NCBI RefSeq assembly: GCF_014217855.1
Contig: NZ_CP059059.1
Span: forward strand, 1,116,001 to 1,180,000
Source of the DNA: Synechococcus sp. HK01-R
GTDB lineage: Bacteria; Cyanobacteriota; Cyanobacteriia; PCC-6307; Cyanobiaceae
Reading direction: 5' to 3'
Length of the DNA stretch: 64,000 bases
The position numbers and the translations under genes were made by a program. Positions 46,235-55,217 of the stretch are shown in pieces. Every line of letters starts with the position of its first letter. The stretch's first letter is position 1. The notes under the pieces were generated by a model. It was not told the DNA's origin. It saw only the letters and a program-made list of their open reading frames with translations, and made no database searches.

Positions 46235-46679
46235 GACGGACACACCCCACGACAAAGAGCTTTACACCTTACGAATCGCTGCACCCTGGTTCCGTATGCA
46301 TCGCGTCACTGTTGGGTGGCGATTCAGTCACATTTGGGCCTTGGCTCCGCGCTCCACTGGGCAGAGCCTGCGCAGTTGCTTGTCCATGTTCCCTTCCCGC
46401 TGGCCATCGATTCCTCCCAAGCTCGAGTTGGTGCTTCTACTGGCTGCCGCCACCACCACGTACAACCTGACCATGCAGATGCTGCCCAGTCAGCGCATCG
46501 ACCTCGCGCAGGTCAGGCTTGATGAACCGGTTGCTGCCCCATCAAGAGTGGCAAAGGCTCCAGGCGTGAGCTCCGTTGTCCATGCCTTCAGGCCTAAAGA
46601 ACTCCCGGACGCTGGTCCCTGCAGGGTTCCGCCCGGGGGTGGTCCTGCTCTGAATGCCCGCTTTGAGCCCTGCTGAGGA
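46235..46679. other. 445-bp interval with one weak reading frame
   Basis: Between the cupin start and the RND stop I find no RNA gene, hairpin terminator or repeat. The one candidate gene is the small plus-strand frame listed at 46386-46676. The rest presumably holds the cupin promoter. Confidence 0.4.
46386..46676 (+). CDS. Possible small membrane protein, hypothetical
   Basis: A 96-residue frame has one hydrophobic stretch (about 13-25, LELVLLLAAATTT) after a short basic/Pro start, then a polar Pro/Arg-rich tail. The frame extends open upstream to 46206. No family is recognised, no clear ribosome site is seen, and it ends 3 bp before the convergent RND gene stop. It may be only a chance frame in GC-rich DNA. 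Confidence 0.35.
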   Translation: MFPSRWPSIPPKLELVLLLAAATTTYNLTMQMLPSQRIDLAQVRLDEPVAAPSRVAKAPGVSSVVHAFRPKELPDAGPCRVPPGGGPALNARFEPC

Positions 46680-49600
46680 TCATCCATCCAACTGCGGAGC
46701 AGGCTCCTGCCGCACTCCGCGCCAGCGCTTCAGGAGCAGATACATCGCCGGCACAACAAACAAGGAGAGCAGGGTGGACACGAGCAGACCACTGAAGACC
46801 ACCGTGCCGATGCTGAGACGACTGGCGGAGCCAGTGCCGCTCGCCAGGAGCAGTGGCAGGAAGCCCGCCAGAGAGGTGACCGCCGTGAGCAGGATCGGTC
46901 GCATGCGGTTGATCGCGGCTCCTTCGATCGCATCAAGCAGAGCCATCCCCTGCTCCAGCCGCTGGTTGGCGAATTCCACGATCAGGATGCCGTTCTTGGC
47001 AGCCAGGCTCACCAGCACCAGCATTCCCATCTGCCCGTAAACATCGAGGGGCAGTCCGCGCAGCTTGAGGCCGATCAGTGCTCCAAGCAGGGCCATCGGC
47101 ACCGTGAGCAGGATGATCAACGGATCGAGGAAGCTTTCGTAGAGACCGGCCAGCAGCAAATACACCACCAGAATCCCCATGCTGAAGAGGATCCATGACA
47201 CGTCTTCTGCCTTGGTTTCCTCCTTGGCTAAGCCCGTGAATGCCAAGCCAAGACTGGTGCCGCCCGTGCGCTCACTGATGTCTTGCAGCAGGTCGATCGC
47301 CTGACCGCTACTGACGCCATCGCTTGGAATCGCCGTGATGCTGATGGATCGGTTCTGGTTGTAGTGGTTGATGCTGTTGGCACCTTCGGCCGGCTTGAGT
47401 TGGGCCACGTTGGCGACCGAGACCAGATCTCCTTGGCGATTGCGCACCATCAGGCTGGTGAGATCTCCTGGATCACGGCGGTTGGCTGCATCGAGCTGCA
47501 GATAGATCGTGCGGATCTGCCCGCCTTCGAAGGTGTCATCGATGTAGCGGCCGCCGATGGCCGTGCCGATGTCCCGCAGGGTCCGCCCAACGGGTAGGTC
47601 GAGCGCTGCCATCTGGCTGCGGTCGATCTCCAGGCGCCAGCGCGGTGAGCTGGCATCGAAGCGGGTGCTCACCCGCTCGAAATCTCCAGTGGCCTCGGCA
47701 GCGCGGATGAAGCGCTGGGCCTGCTCCTCAAAGTCCGCCAGGCTGAGCTGGCCGGCGCTGCGATCGAGCAGCTCCAGCTGAAGGCCCGACTCACTACTGA
47801 AGCCACGCACTGTGGGGGGGGTGGTGACCACCACGCGGGCATCCTTGATGCGCCGTCGCAGGGCCCTGTTCAGGCGTTCCTTCACGGCTTCGCTACTGTT
47901 CACTGCCCCCGGTCGATCCTTCAGAGGCACCAGCCGCAGATAGAAGGATCCCTTGTCTTCACCACTTTGTCCGAAGGATCGTCCCGCGTAGAAGTTGCCG
48001 GTGCGAATCAGCGGCTCGCCAGCCACCACCTGTCGGATCTGTTCCATCACCGCTTCGGTGCGCTCCAGGCTGGCTCCGTCTGGGAGGGTGAAGTAGCCAC
48101 GCACCTGACCCTGATCTTCATCGGGGATGAAGGCGGTGGGCATCGTCGCCAGCCCAATCCCTGTGATCATCAGGCCCGCCAGCAGCAGGGCGATCACCAT
48201 GCGTCCCCGGGGGAGCCAGATTGCCAACAGGCGTCCATAGCGCTCTTGCAGGTTGCTCATCCCTCCACGCAGGCTGGCGCTGAGCCGTTGAATCGGACCG
48301 GGCAGTCGGCCGCCACCGGGGCCGAGCACCCTGGCGCAGGCCATCGGGGTGAAGGTGAGTGCATTGAAAGTGGAGAACAGGATCGCGCCACTAATCGCCA
48401 ATGCAATCGGCTGATAGAGGCGGCCGATGGAGCCAGGAATCAGCAGCACCGGCACGAAAACGGCCGCCAACACCAGCGAGGTGGCGATCACAGCACCGGC
48501 AAGTTCTGCCATCGCATCTTCTGCAGCCCCCTGAGGTTCTGCGCCCCGCTCAATGCGACCAGCGATGTCTTCACTCACCACGATCGCGTCATCGACCACG
48601 ATGCCCGTGGCCAGCACCAGGCCAAAGAGGATCAGGCTGTTGAGGTTGGAACCGCTCAGTTTCACGATCACCAAACTGCCAACCAGGGCCACCGGCACGG
48701 CGATCCCAGGGATCATCGCTAGACGCCAGCGGCCAAGAAACAGCACCAGCACCACCAGCACCAGCAGCACCGCATCCCTCAGGGTGTCGGTGGTGCGGTC
48801 GAGGTTGGCCTGAACCGTCTCGGCCACATCCACGATCACCTGCATGCTGAGCCCTGGGGGGAAGTTCTCCTGCAAACGGGTCAGCTCGGTTTGCACCGCT
48901 CGGCTCACCTCAAGAGCATTGGCACCGTCGCGCTGATAGATCCCCACAGCCACGGCACTCTCTCCCTGGAGATTCATGGCGCTGCTTCCGTAATTCTCTT
49001 TGCCGAGTTCCACCCGGCCCACATCCTTCAGTCGCACGAGCCCACCGGCGGCGGTGCGTTTCACGACCATGGCCTCGAAGTCAGCCTTGCTGAGTAGTCG
49101 GCCTTCCGCATCCACCGGAAGGCTCAACATCTGGCCGGCAGGAGCCGGCGCCTCGCCCAGGCTGCCCAGGGCGGCCAGCACGTTTTGCTCGGCCAGGGCT
49201 TCGGTGATGTCGTTGCTCGTGAGGTTGTATTGCTCGAGCTGTGCGGGGTTCAGCCACAGGCGGAAGGCCAGTTCGCTGCTACCGAAGACCCGGATATCGC
49301 CAACTCCCGGCGTGCTGCGCAGCGACTCACGCAGGGTCTGGTCCAACCAGCCCCCTACGAAGGTGGGGGCATAAAGATCTTTGGGGGCACTGAAGCCAAG
49401 GATCAGCAGGATGTCATCCGACGATCTGCGCACGTTGAGCCCCTGACGGGTCACGGCCTGCGGCAGTCGACGATTCGCCAGGTTGACCTCGTTCTGAACC
49501 TTGATCGCATTGAGCTCCGGGTCTCCCCCTTCAAAGCGCAGAGAGATGCTTGCGCCTCCTTGGCGACTGCTGGAGCTCATGCTCTCGAGACCCTCCAGTC

Positions 49601-49820
49601 CGTTGAACTGTTTCTCGAGCACGGCGGTCACGCTCTGCTCCACCACCTCCGGCCCTGCGGCTGGGAAGGTGGCGCTGACACTCACGCGGGTGGGGGCAAG
49701 CTGGGGGAGATCCTCCAGTCCAAGACCCACCAGGGCCACCAGGCCGGCCAGCAACACCAACAGGCTGCACACGATCGTGAAGACAGGCCGGCGCAGAAAC
49801 GGCTGTGAGATGGACCGCAA
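46680..49820 (-). CDS. RND efflux transporter permease (HAE1 family)
   Basis: The 1046-residue inner membrane pump of AcrB type has a cytoplasmic N-terminus (FLRRPVFTIVCS), two large periplasmic loops, and twelve helices. The proton-relay Asp pair is in TM4 (GIVVDDAIVV) and the Lys is in TM10 (SLAAKNGILIVEFANQ). No adaptor or TolC gene is adjacent; the closest are at 31-34 kb. Substrate is unknown. Confidence 0.93.
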   Translation of the reverse strand: MRSISQPFLRRPVFTIVCSLLVLLAGLVALVGLGLEDLPQLAPTRVSVSATFPAAGPEVVEQSVTAVLEKQFNGLEGLESMSSSSRQGGASISLRFEGGDPELNAIKVQNEVNLANRRLPQAVTRQGLNVRRSSDDILLILGFSAPKDLYAPTFVGGWLDQTLRESLRSTPGVGDIRVFGSSELAFRLWLNPAQLEQYNLTSNDITEALAEQNVLAALGSLGEAPAPAGQMLSLPVDAEGRLLSKADFEAMVVKRTAAGGLVRLKDVGRVELGKENYGSSAMNLQGESAVAVGIYQRDGANALEVSRAVQTELTRLQENFPPGLSMQVIVDVAETVQANLDRTTDTLRDAVLLVLVVLVLFLGRWRLAMIPGIAVPVALVGSLVIVKLSGSNLNSLILFGLVLATGIVVDDAIVVSEDIAGRIERGAEPQGAAEDAMAELAGAVIATSLVLAAVFVPVLLIPGSIGRLYQPIALAISGAILFSTFNALTFTPMACARVLGPGGGRLPGPIQRLSASLRGGMSNLQERYGRLLAIWLPRGRMVIALLLAGLMITGIGLATMPTAFIPDEDQGQVRGYFTLPDGASLERTEAVMEQIRQVVAGEPLIRTGNFYAGRSFGQSGEDKGSFYLRLVPLKDRPGAVNSSEAVKERLNRALRRRIKDARVVVTTPPTVRGFSSESGLQLELLDRSAGQLSLADFEEQAQRFIRAAEATGDFERVSTRFDASSPRWRLEIDRSQMAALDLPVGRTLRDIGTAIGGRYIDDTFEGGQIRTIYLQLDAANRRDPGDLTSLMVRNRQGDLVSVANVAQLKPAEGANSINHYNQNRSISITAIPSDGVSSGQAIDLLQDISERTGGTSLGLAFTGLAKEETKAEDVSWILFSMGILVVYLLLAGLYESFLDPLIILLTVPMALLGALIGLKLRGLPLDVYGQMGMLVLVSLAAKNGILIVEFANQRLEQGMALLDAIEGAAINRMRPILLTAVTSLAGFLPLLLASGTGSASRLSIGTVVFSGLLVSTLLSLFVVPAMYLLLKRWRGVRQEPAPQLDG

Positions 49821-49860
49821 GGCAGCACCTGCTGCAGAAGCGCAACGATCTTGACAGCGA

Positions 49861-49898
49861 AAAGCCCCTGATGGAGGCCAAGACCTCCATCAGGGGCA
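49861..49898 (-). terminator. Intrinsic terminator of psaI-psaL
   Basis: A 14-bp perfect stem (49865-49878 with 49885-49898, loop of 6 nt) is followed on the minus strand by TTTT. It lies about 45 bp past the psaL stop and also separates psaL from the RND gene start. Confidence 0.92.
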
Positions 49899-49942
49899 AT
49901 CAAGGAATGAACAGGGATGACTGGAAAGTCAGACTGATCTGA

Positions 49943-50434
49943 TCAGCTGACGCTCCAGACGCCACCAGCGATGTTGACCAGGGGGGCAACGATGGCAGTG
50001 CCAGCCAGGAACCAGGCGAAGGCGGCACCGCCGCAACCACCCAGCCAGAAGCCGCTGGCGAACTCAGCCCAGCCGGCCTTCGTGAACAGATCGGCAGGGG
50101 GGTTGTCGATGGTCGCGTCGGCAGGCTGCACATTGGGGCCGTTGCCGGCGGTGCCGTAGATCGACAGGCAGACGGTCAGGATCGAGACCAGACCGATGGC
50201 AGCCAGCAGACCTGCGGTGGCGGCGTAGTCGGTGTTGCGCAGGGGGCCGCAGACGGCGAAGGGGCCGTAGAGGAAGAAACCATGGGCCATGCCCACTTCC
50301 AGGCCACGGCGGTTGGGGGACAGGGCCGGACGGTAGGCGGGCAGCGCGTTGAGGAAGGCCTTGGCGAAATAGCTGCTGTTCACCGGGGTGGCCAGGTTGC
50401 CGACGGTGGGATCGGCGACGGGGGTCACAGTCAT
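49943..50434 (-). CDS. psaL: Photosystem I subunit XI
   Basis: PsaL holds PSI trimers together. In 163 residues it shows [40 protein letters not shown] and two to three helices ending [14 protein letters not shown]. It follows psaI by 42 bp and has its own strong terminator. Confidence 0.98.
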   Translation of the reverse strand: MTVTPVADPTVGNLATPVNSSYFAKAFLNALPAYRPALSPNRRGLEVGMAHGFFLYGPFAVCGPLRNTDYAATAGLLAAIGLVSILTVCLSIYGTAGNGPNVQPADATIDNPPADLFTKAGWAEFASGFWLGGCGGAAFAWFLAGTAIVAPLVNIAGGVWSVS

Positions 50435-50476
50435 GGGAGGAATCGGAATGACGGTTTGGGAAGCGAGCGGTGCGAC

Positions 50477-50593
50477 TCAGTCGCGAGCTTCGATCACGTT
50501 GAAGAGCAGTGCCATGGCCACAGCCGGGCCCATGATTCCCACCAGGGGCACGAACACGGAGGGCATCCAGGCGGCGACGAAATCTCCAGTCAT
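50477..50593 (-). CDS. psaI: Photosystem I subunit VIII
   Basis: The 38-residue protein MTGDFVAAWMPSVFVPLVG (start) continues into a single membrane helix and ends FNVIEARD, as usual for PsaI. It lies directly upstream of psaL in the same direction, the standard cyanobacterial pairing. The codon frame runs from ATG 50593 to TGA 50477-50479. Confidence 0.95.
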   Translation of the reverse strand: MTGDFVAAWMPSVFVPLVGIMGPAVAMALLFNVIEARD

Positions 50594-50693
50594 GGCGACG
50601 GCCTAAGCCAAAAAGGTCCGCCGTTACTGTAGGGATCGCTTTTCTTAGCGCCCGCCGCCGGCTTTCGCGGCGACATAAAAGTTCAATCCCCCG

Positions 50694-51161
50694 ATGTCTC
50701 AGTTCTTTGCTAGTGGCGCTGCCATCGTTCTTGCGCTTCTGCTCTGGGGAATGGGCCGTCGGCCCCGCAAGACCCTGTTGCGAAGCACCGACGCGGCTGC
50801 CGTCGCCGCCCTTAATCGCGCTCAGGTGGAGCTTGTGCAACAGGCGCAGGCTGAGCTGGAGCCGGTGGGCCTCGATGGTGAGCCTTGGTCGCTGCCATCC
50901 ACAACGGCGGAACGTCTGACCCTGGAAACCGAGCTACGCCGCCTGATGTCCGGTGACCCGGAGCAGCGGATGGAGGCGGTGCGCCTTGCGGCCCTGTGGG
51001 GGCACAGGGCAGGACTGCCTGTGTTGCGGCGAGGGCTTCGCGATCCCGATCAACGCATCGTGGAAGCGGCTGCAGCGGCGATGGAGCGCCACCGCGGCGC
51101 TCCAGGGCGCCGCAGCGTTCAGCTGGCGCGCCTGCCGCGCAACGTGGCCCGGATGCGATAG
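50694..51161 (+). CDS. Membrane-anchored HEAT-repeat-like protein
   Basis: The 155-residue protein starts with one helix (about 3-20) and basic residues, then a linker, then two alpha-helical repeats (about 85-140, MEAVRLAALWGHRAGLPVL and QRIVEAAAAAMERH) of HEAT type. Function is unknown. It is divergent from psaI. The 3' end overlaps the GT2 gene by 43 bp. Confidence 0.7.
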   Translation: MSQFFASGAAIVLALLLWGMGRRPRKTLLRSTDAAAVAALNRAQVELVQQAQAELEPVGLDGEPWSLPSTTAERLTLETELRRLMSGDPEQRMEAVRLAALWGHRAGLPVLRRGLRDPDQRIVEAAAAAMERHRGAPGRRSVQLARLPRNVARMR

Positions 51162-52123
51162 ATCGGCCGACCCTGGCTTTCGTGATACGTGCGGATCAGT
51201 AGCTCTGCCAGCAGGCCGAAGCAGAACAGCTGCACGCCCGTGAGCCCCAGCACCACCGCGAGGGTGAGCAGGGGGCGGTTGCCAATGTCGGCACCCATCA
51301 GCTTGATGGCCAGAAGGTAGGCGCTGGCCACAAGGCTGGCGGCGATCGCCACCAGGCCACCGAAGCCGAAGACATACATCGGTCGGGTGAGGAATCGCTT
51401 CATGAACCAAACCGTCAGCAGGTCCATCAGCACGCGGAACGTGCGGTCGATTCCGTATTTGCTGCTTCCGTACTGACGGGCGCGGTGGTTGACCTTCACC
51501 TCTGTGATCCGGGCTCCTTCAATGAAGGCCAGGGCGGGCAGGAAGCGGTGCAGCTCGCCATAGAGACGCATGTCGCTGAGCACTTCGCGGCGATAGGCCT
51601 TGAGTGAGCAGCCGTAGTCATGCAGGCGCACGCCTGTGACCCGCCCGATCAGGCGATTGGCGATTTTCGAGGGCAGCTTGCGTTGCAGTGCTGCATCTTG
51701 GCGCTGATGCCGCCAGCCGCTCACCAGGTCGAAGCCCTCGCGCAGGGTGGCGAGCAGCAGCGGGATATCGGCGGGATCGTTCTGGAGATCACCATCCAGA
51801 CTCACGATCACTTCGCCGCGTGCCACGTCGAAGCCGGCCGCCATTGCTGCGGTTTGGCCATAGTTCTTGCGCAGCAGCACCCCCACCAGCTCTGGAATCT
51901 CCAGGCTCAGATCCTCCAGCACCTGGGCCGTGCCATCGCTGGATCCATCGTTGACCAGCACCAGCTCGAAACGTTCGCCTGTGGGGCGTAGGGCCGTGAG
52001 CAGCTGCTCCACCAGCTCAGGCAGGCTTTCCTCTTCGTTGTAGAGAGGCACCACCACCGAGAGATCGAGCGGAGCCTCGCCCGCATCGAGGGCAGTGGCT
52101 GAGGGTGCGGCGCTGAGGGACAT
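51119..52123 (-). CDS. GT2 glycosyltransferase, DPM1/GtrB-like
   Basis: The 334-residue protein has a GT-A domain: SVVVPLYNEEESLPELVEQL (split), LVNDGSSDGTAQV, VSLDGDLQNDPADIP with the DxD motif, and SGWRHQRQD. Two C-terminal helices (about 245-310) anchor it. This layout fits dolichyl/undecaprenyl-phosphate hexose synthases. ATG 52123 is the conserved start; the frame upstream lies antisense inside the NlpC/P60 gene and is spurious. Confidence 0.88.
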   Translation of the reverse strand: MSLSAAPSATALDAGEAPLDLSVVVPLYNEEESLPELVEQLLTALRPTGERFELVLVNDGSSDGTAQVLEDLSLEIPELVGVLLRKNYGQTAAMAAGFDVARGEVIVSLDGDLQNDPADIPLLLATLREGFDLVSGWRHQRQDAALQRKLPSKIANRLIGRVTGVRLHDYGCSLKAYRREVLSDMRLYGELHRFLPALAFIEGARITEVKVNHRARQYGSSKYGIDRTFRVLMDLLTVWFMKRFLTRPMYVFGFGGLVAIAASLVASAYLLAIKLMGADIGNRPLLTLAVVLGLTGVQLFCFGLLAELLIRTYHESQGRPIYRIRATLRGRRAS

Positions 52124-52205
52124 CCCGGTGCGGTTCGGTGGGGGCAACCTAGATCGGGCTGCTACGGCAGAGGCTGCTCGGCCGAGCCTGTGATGGCTGG
52201 GGCTG

Positions 52206-52946
52206 TTACGGCAATGAGGTTCCGTCATGGCAGCGATGCACGCGGCCGGCCCCGCGCAGTTCCGCCCGGTAATGGCAGGCGACCGGGTGCTGATCACGGG
52301 GATGAATGCAGTCGCTGCCGATTCCGTTGCGGCCATGTTGCTGTCCTGAGCTGTGCCAGTAATGGCCTCCACCCCTGTGAATTCCCACATGGGTGCAGCG
52401 CTGAGGTGTGCCGAAGAACAGCAGGTCCCCGGGGCGCAGCAGCCTGTCATCCCCGGCGCGCACGGCGACTGGCATGCAGAACCGCTCCTGCTGATAGGCG
52501 TCCCGTGGCAGCCAAATTCCGGCGCTTGCAAAGGCCGTTTGCACCAACCCTGAGCAGTCAAGATTTGGCCCGACCGTGCCACCCCAGAGATAGACATTCG
52601 GCCTGGCCGCAGCAGCGGTGATCCAGCTGAGCACTGCCGGCAGCCGGTGGACGATCGCCTTCTCATCGAGCAGCGTCGGTCTCCATGGGGCGCTGCTGCG
52701 GGCCTGGCCGACGATCTCTGTCAGCGCCATCCAGCAGGGATAGCCATCCTCCAGCAGCACAACGCGCAAGCGCCCAGGGTGGGCCTGTTCTGGGCTGTCC
52801 AGCACCCGGAATCGGCGGCCCGCCGCTGCTTGGGTCGCCAGACCATCGCCTGCAGCACGGGCGTAACCGTTAACGCTTCGCGTCAGTTGCCAGACGCTTC
52901 CTGCTTGGAGCAGTTCAGGGGCGAGTGGGGTGCCTAGGGTCGGCAT
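52206..52946 (-). CDS. NlpC/P60 (C40) peptidase with N-terminal SH3b-like domain
   Basis: The 246-residue protein has an SH3b-like region (about 15-80) and a C40 domain with catalytic Cys131 (NLDCSGLVQ) and His186 (CTHVGIH). The HYWHS block near 195-199 may supply the third residue. Such enzymes cleave peptidoglycan stem peptides. No signal peptide is evident. It is divergent from the beta-lactamase-fold gene. Confidence 0.88.
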   Translation of the reverse strand: MPTLGTPLAPELLQAGSVWQLTRSVNGYARAAGDGLATQAAAGRRFRVLDSPEQAHPGRLRVVLLEDGYPCWMALTEIVGQARSSAPWRPTLLDEKAIVHRLPAVLSWITAAAARPNVYLWGGTVGPNLDCSGLVQTAFASAGIWLPRDAYQQERFCMPVAVRAGDDRLLRPGDLLFFGTPQRCTHVGIHRGGGHYWHSSGQQHGRNGIGSDCIHPRDQHPVACHYRAELRGAGRVHRCHDGTSLP

Positions 52947-52964
52947 GGTTCAGCGGCCAGCTTC

Positions 52965-53861
52965 ATGGCGTTCTACCGTCCCGACCCGGCGATGCAGGAG
53001 CATCTGTCCTCCCTGTTGCGCCGACTGGAGTCGGAGGGCCGGCCTGGACTCACTGAGCAGGTGGCCATCACTTGGGTGCGCTACGACCAGCAGGCTCCGG
53101 CTGCCGGCACTGGCCTCGGAGCGGCCTGGGCGGATCAGCGTCTCCTCTATCCCGCCAGTGTGGTGAAGCTGTTTTATGCGGTGGCGGCTGAGGATTGGCT
53201 GCAGCGCGATCTCCTGGTGGACAACGACGAATTGCGTCGGGCTCTGCGGGACATGATCGTGGACTCAGGCAACGACGCCACCGGTCTGGTCGTGGATCTG
53301 CTCACGGCTACCACCAGCGGCCCCACCTTGCGGGGGCAGGCCTGGAGCCAATGGCAGCAGCAGCGGCAGTTGGTCAACACCTGGCTGCAGACGATCGGAT
53401 GGCCTGAGCTGGAACGCATCAACTGTTGCCAGAAAACCTGGAACGAAGGGCCCTATGGCCGCGAACGTGACTTCTATGGGGTCATGAATGACAATCGCAA
53501 TGCCCTCAGCACGGCCGCTACGGCCAGGGTGCTGGAGGCTGTGATGACCGATGCGCTGCTGTCCCCTCCGGCCAGCCGTCGTTTACGCGATCTGCTGGAG
53601 CGTTCCCTCGATCTGGCCCAACGGGCCGCCGATCCTGAGAATCAGGTGGATGGATTCCTGGGGGAAGGGCTGCCTGCAGAGAGCAGGGTCTGGAGCAAGG
53701 CCGGCTGGATGAGTCAGGCCCGTCACGATGCCGCCTGGTGGAGCTTGCCTGATGCCTCACCGTCCCTCTTGGTGGTGTTCAGCGACGGCCAGGAGCGTGC
53801 GCAGGACACAACATTGCTTCCTGCTCTGGCAAGAGAGCTCGCTGCGTTTGCGATCGATTAA
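52965..53861 (+). CDS. Class A beta-lactamase-fold serine hydrolase
   Basis: The 298-residue protein has SxxK (Ser65-x-x-Lys68 in YPASVVKLF), SxN (Ser101-Gly-Asn103 in DSGNDATG) and KAG (SKAGWM, near 240). There is no signal peptide, so it is probably cytoplasmic or non-classical, and a true resistance role is unlikely. Its start is 18 bp from the divergent peptidoglycan peptidase, hinting at cell-wall work. The stop is 5 bp from tRNA-Ser. Confidence 0.82.
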   Translation: MAFYRPDPAMQEHLSSLLRRLESEGRPGLTEQVAITWVRYDQQAPAAGTGLGAAWADQRLLYPASVVKLFYAVAAEDWLQRDLLVDNDELRRALRDMIVDSGNDATGLVVDLLTATTSGPTLRGQAWSQWQQQRQLVNTWLQTIGWPELERINCCQKTWNEGPYGRERDFYGVMNDNRNALSTAATARVLEAVMTDALLSPPASRRLRDLLERSLDLAQRAADPENQVDGFLGEGLPAESRVWSKAGWMSQARHDAAWWSLPDASPSLLVVFSDGQERAQDTTLLPALARELAAFAID

Positions 53862-53866
53862 GTCAA

Positions 53867-53955
53867 CGGAGAGGGAGGGATTCGAACCCTCGACAGAAGT
53901 TGCCTCCTGTAACTCCTTAGCAGGGAGCCGCTTTCAACCACTCAGCCACCTCTCC
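53867..53955 (-). tRNA. tRNA-Ser (anticodon GCT)
   Basis: An 89-nt class II tRNA on the minus strand has acceptor GGAGAGG paired to CCTCTCC with discriminator G, anticodon loop CTGCTAA, a long variable arm and T-arm GAGGG-TTCGAAT-CCCTC. CCA is not encoded. Confidence 0.96.
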
Positions 53956-53994
53956 AGCGGCTCGCCCACCTTACCAAGGAGTGGGCCCAGAAGG

Positions 53995-55146
53995 TCAGAT
54001 CACCACCCTTGGCAGACGGTGTTTGAAACCGCACAGCACCTCCCAGGGGATGGAGCCGCTTTGCTCACTCCAATCACGGGGGGTGATCCTCTCAGCACCG
54101 TCTTGGCCCAGCAAGGTCACCACGCTGCCGGCTTCCAGCTGGGGATGGTCGGTGGCATCGAGGATCAGTTGATCCATGGTGATCGCTCCAACCTGGGGTA
54201 GACGCCGACCCTGGTGCAGGGCGGCGATCCGACCCGAGAGCGCTCGGCTCACGCCATCGGCGTAGCCAATTGCCACCACGGCCAGTCGGCTGGGGCGCTG
54301 GGTGATGAAGCGATGCCCGTAGCTGACCCCAACGCCGGCGGACACCTGGCGAATCAGTGTCACGCGTGCTTTGACGGCCATGGCCGGCTCCAGGGCTAGG
54401 GCTCCATCCAGATGCGGGCTTGGGCAATGGCCATAGAGCGCCAGGCCAACGCGGACCAGGTCGTGATGGAGAGCCTGGCTGCGTAGCGTCCCGGCCGAGT
54501 TGGCGAGATGACGCAAGGGGCCGCCGGCGGGCAGGTGTTGCAGAACCGTTTCAAACCGTTGTTGCTGCAGGGCTGTGACCCGGTCACCCTCGCCTTCAGG
54601 CTCGCCATCGGCGAGGGCCAGGTGGCTGTAAACCCCGCTGAGTTGGATCTGATCCAGCTGCCCAATCGCCGCTGCCAGCCGTGGTCCTTCTTCCCAGTCG
54701 CAACCCAGGCGCGTCATCCCCGTGTCAAGTTTCAGCTGGACACGGAAAGGACGCCCACTGCCACTGGCGAGGTTTTGGCAGAGCAGCGCTTCGCGCATGC
54801 TGCTCAGGGTTGGCATCAGTTGCCAGTGCAGGCAGGCTCGCAGCTCCTCCGGTTGGGTGAGGTTTCCCAGCACTAGAACGGGCTGATCCAGTCTGGCCTT
54901 CCTGAGTTCGATCCCTTCCTGCAGCGTGGCCACACCGAGCTGGCTGGCGCCGCCCACTAGGGCCGCACGGGCCACGGTGACGGCTCCATGGCCATAGCCA
55001 TCGGCCTTCACGACCGCCATCAGCGCGCAGGATGGCAGCAGCAGGCCGCGAAGGGACCGGGCATTGGCTTCGATGGCCGCTGGTGATACCTCCAGCCAGG
55101 CCCTCTGACGGGGATCGGGCGCTTCCGTGTCCCGCAGGGGCGTCAT
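53995..55146 (-). CDS. alr: Alanine racemase
   Basis: The PLP enzyme makes D-alanine for peptidoglycan. The PLP Lys47 lies in VVKADGYGHGAV and the catalytic Tyr in VSYGHRFI; the fold 3 motif GYADGVSRALSG and the closing domain follow. ATG 55146 gives 383 residues; an in-frame GTG at 55167 would add 7. It lies 39 bp beyond tRNA-Ser on the same strand. Confidence 0.95.
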   Translation of the reverse strand: MTPLRDTEAPDPRQRAWLEVSPAAIEANARSLRGLLLPSCALMAVVKADGYGHGAVTVARAALVGGASQLGVATLQEGIELRKARLDQPVLVLGNLTQPEELRACLHWQLMPTLSSMREALLCQNLASGSGRPFRVQLKLDTGMTRLGCDWEEGPRLAAAIGQLDQIQLSGVYSHLALADGEPEGEGDRVTALQQQRFETVLQHLPAGGPLRHLANSAGTLRSQALHHDLVRVGLALYGHCPSPHLDGALALEPAMAVKARVTLIRQVSAGVGVSYGHRFITQRPSRLAVVAIGYADGVSRALSGRIAALHQGRRLPQVGAITMDQLILDATDHPQLEAGSVVTLLGQDGAERITPRDWSEQSGSIPWEVLCGFKHRLPRVVI

Positions 55147-55217
55147 TGGCTCGGTCGTGAAGGACACCTTGACAGGGGTTGGATGCCGATAGCATGCCGC
55201 TTAATCAGGGGGCTGGC

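Noticed and set aside
52124-52666. A long N-terminal extension of the GT2 gene
   Set aside because: The extension lies over the NlpC/P60 gene in another frame and lacks conserved sequence; ATG 52123 gives the normal start.
52965-53861. An antibiotic resistance beta-lactamase
   Set aside because: The SxxK, SxN and KxG motifs are present, but there is no signal peptide and the context is core genome, so a resistance role is not supported.
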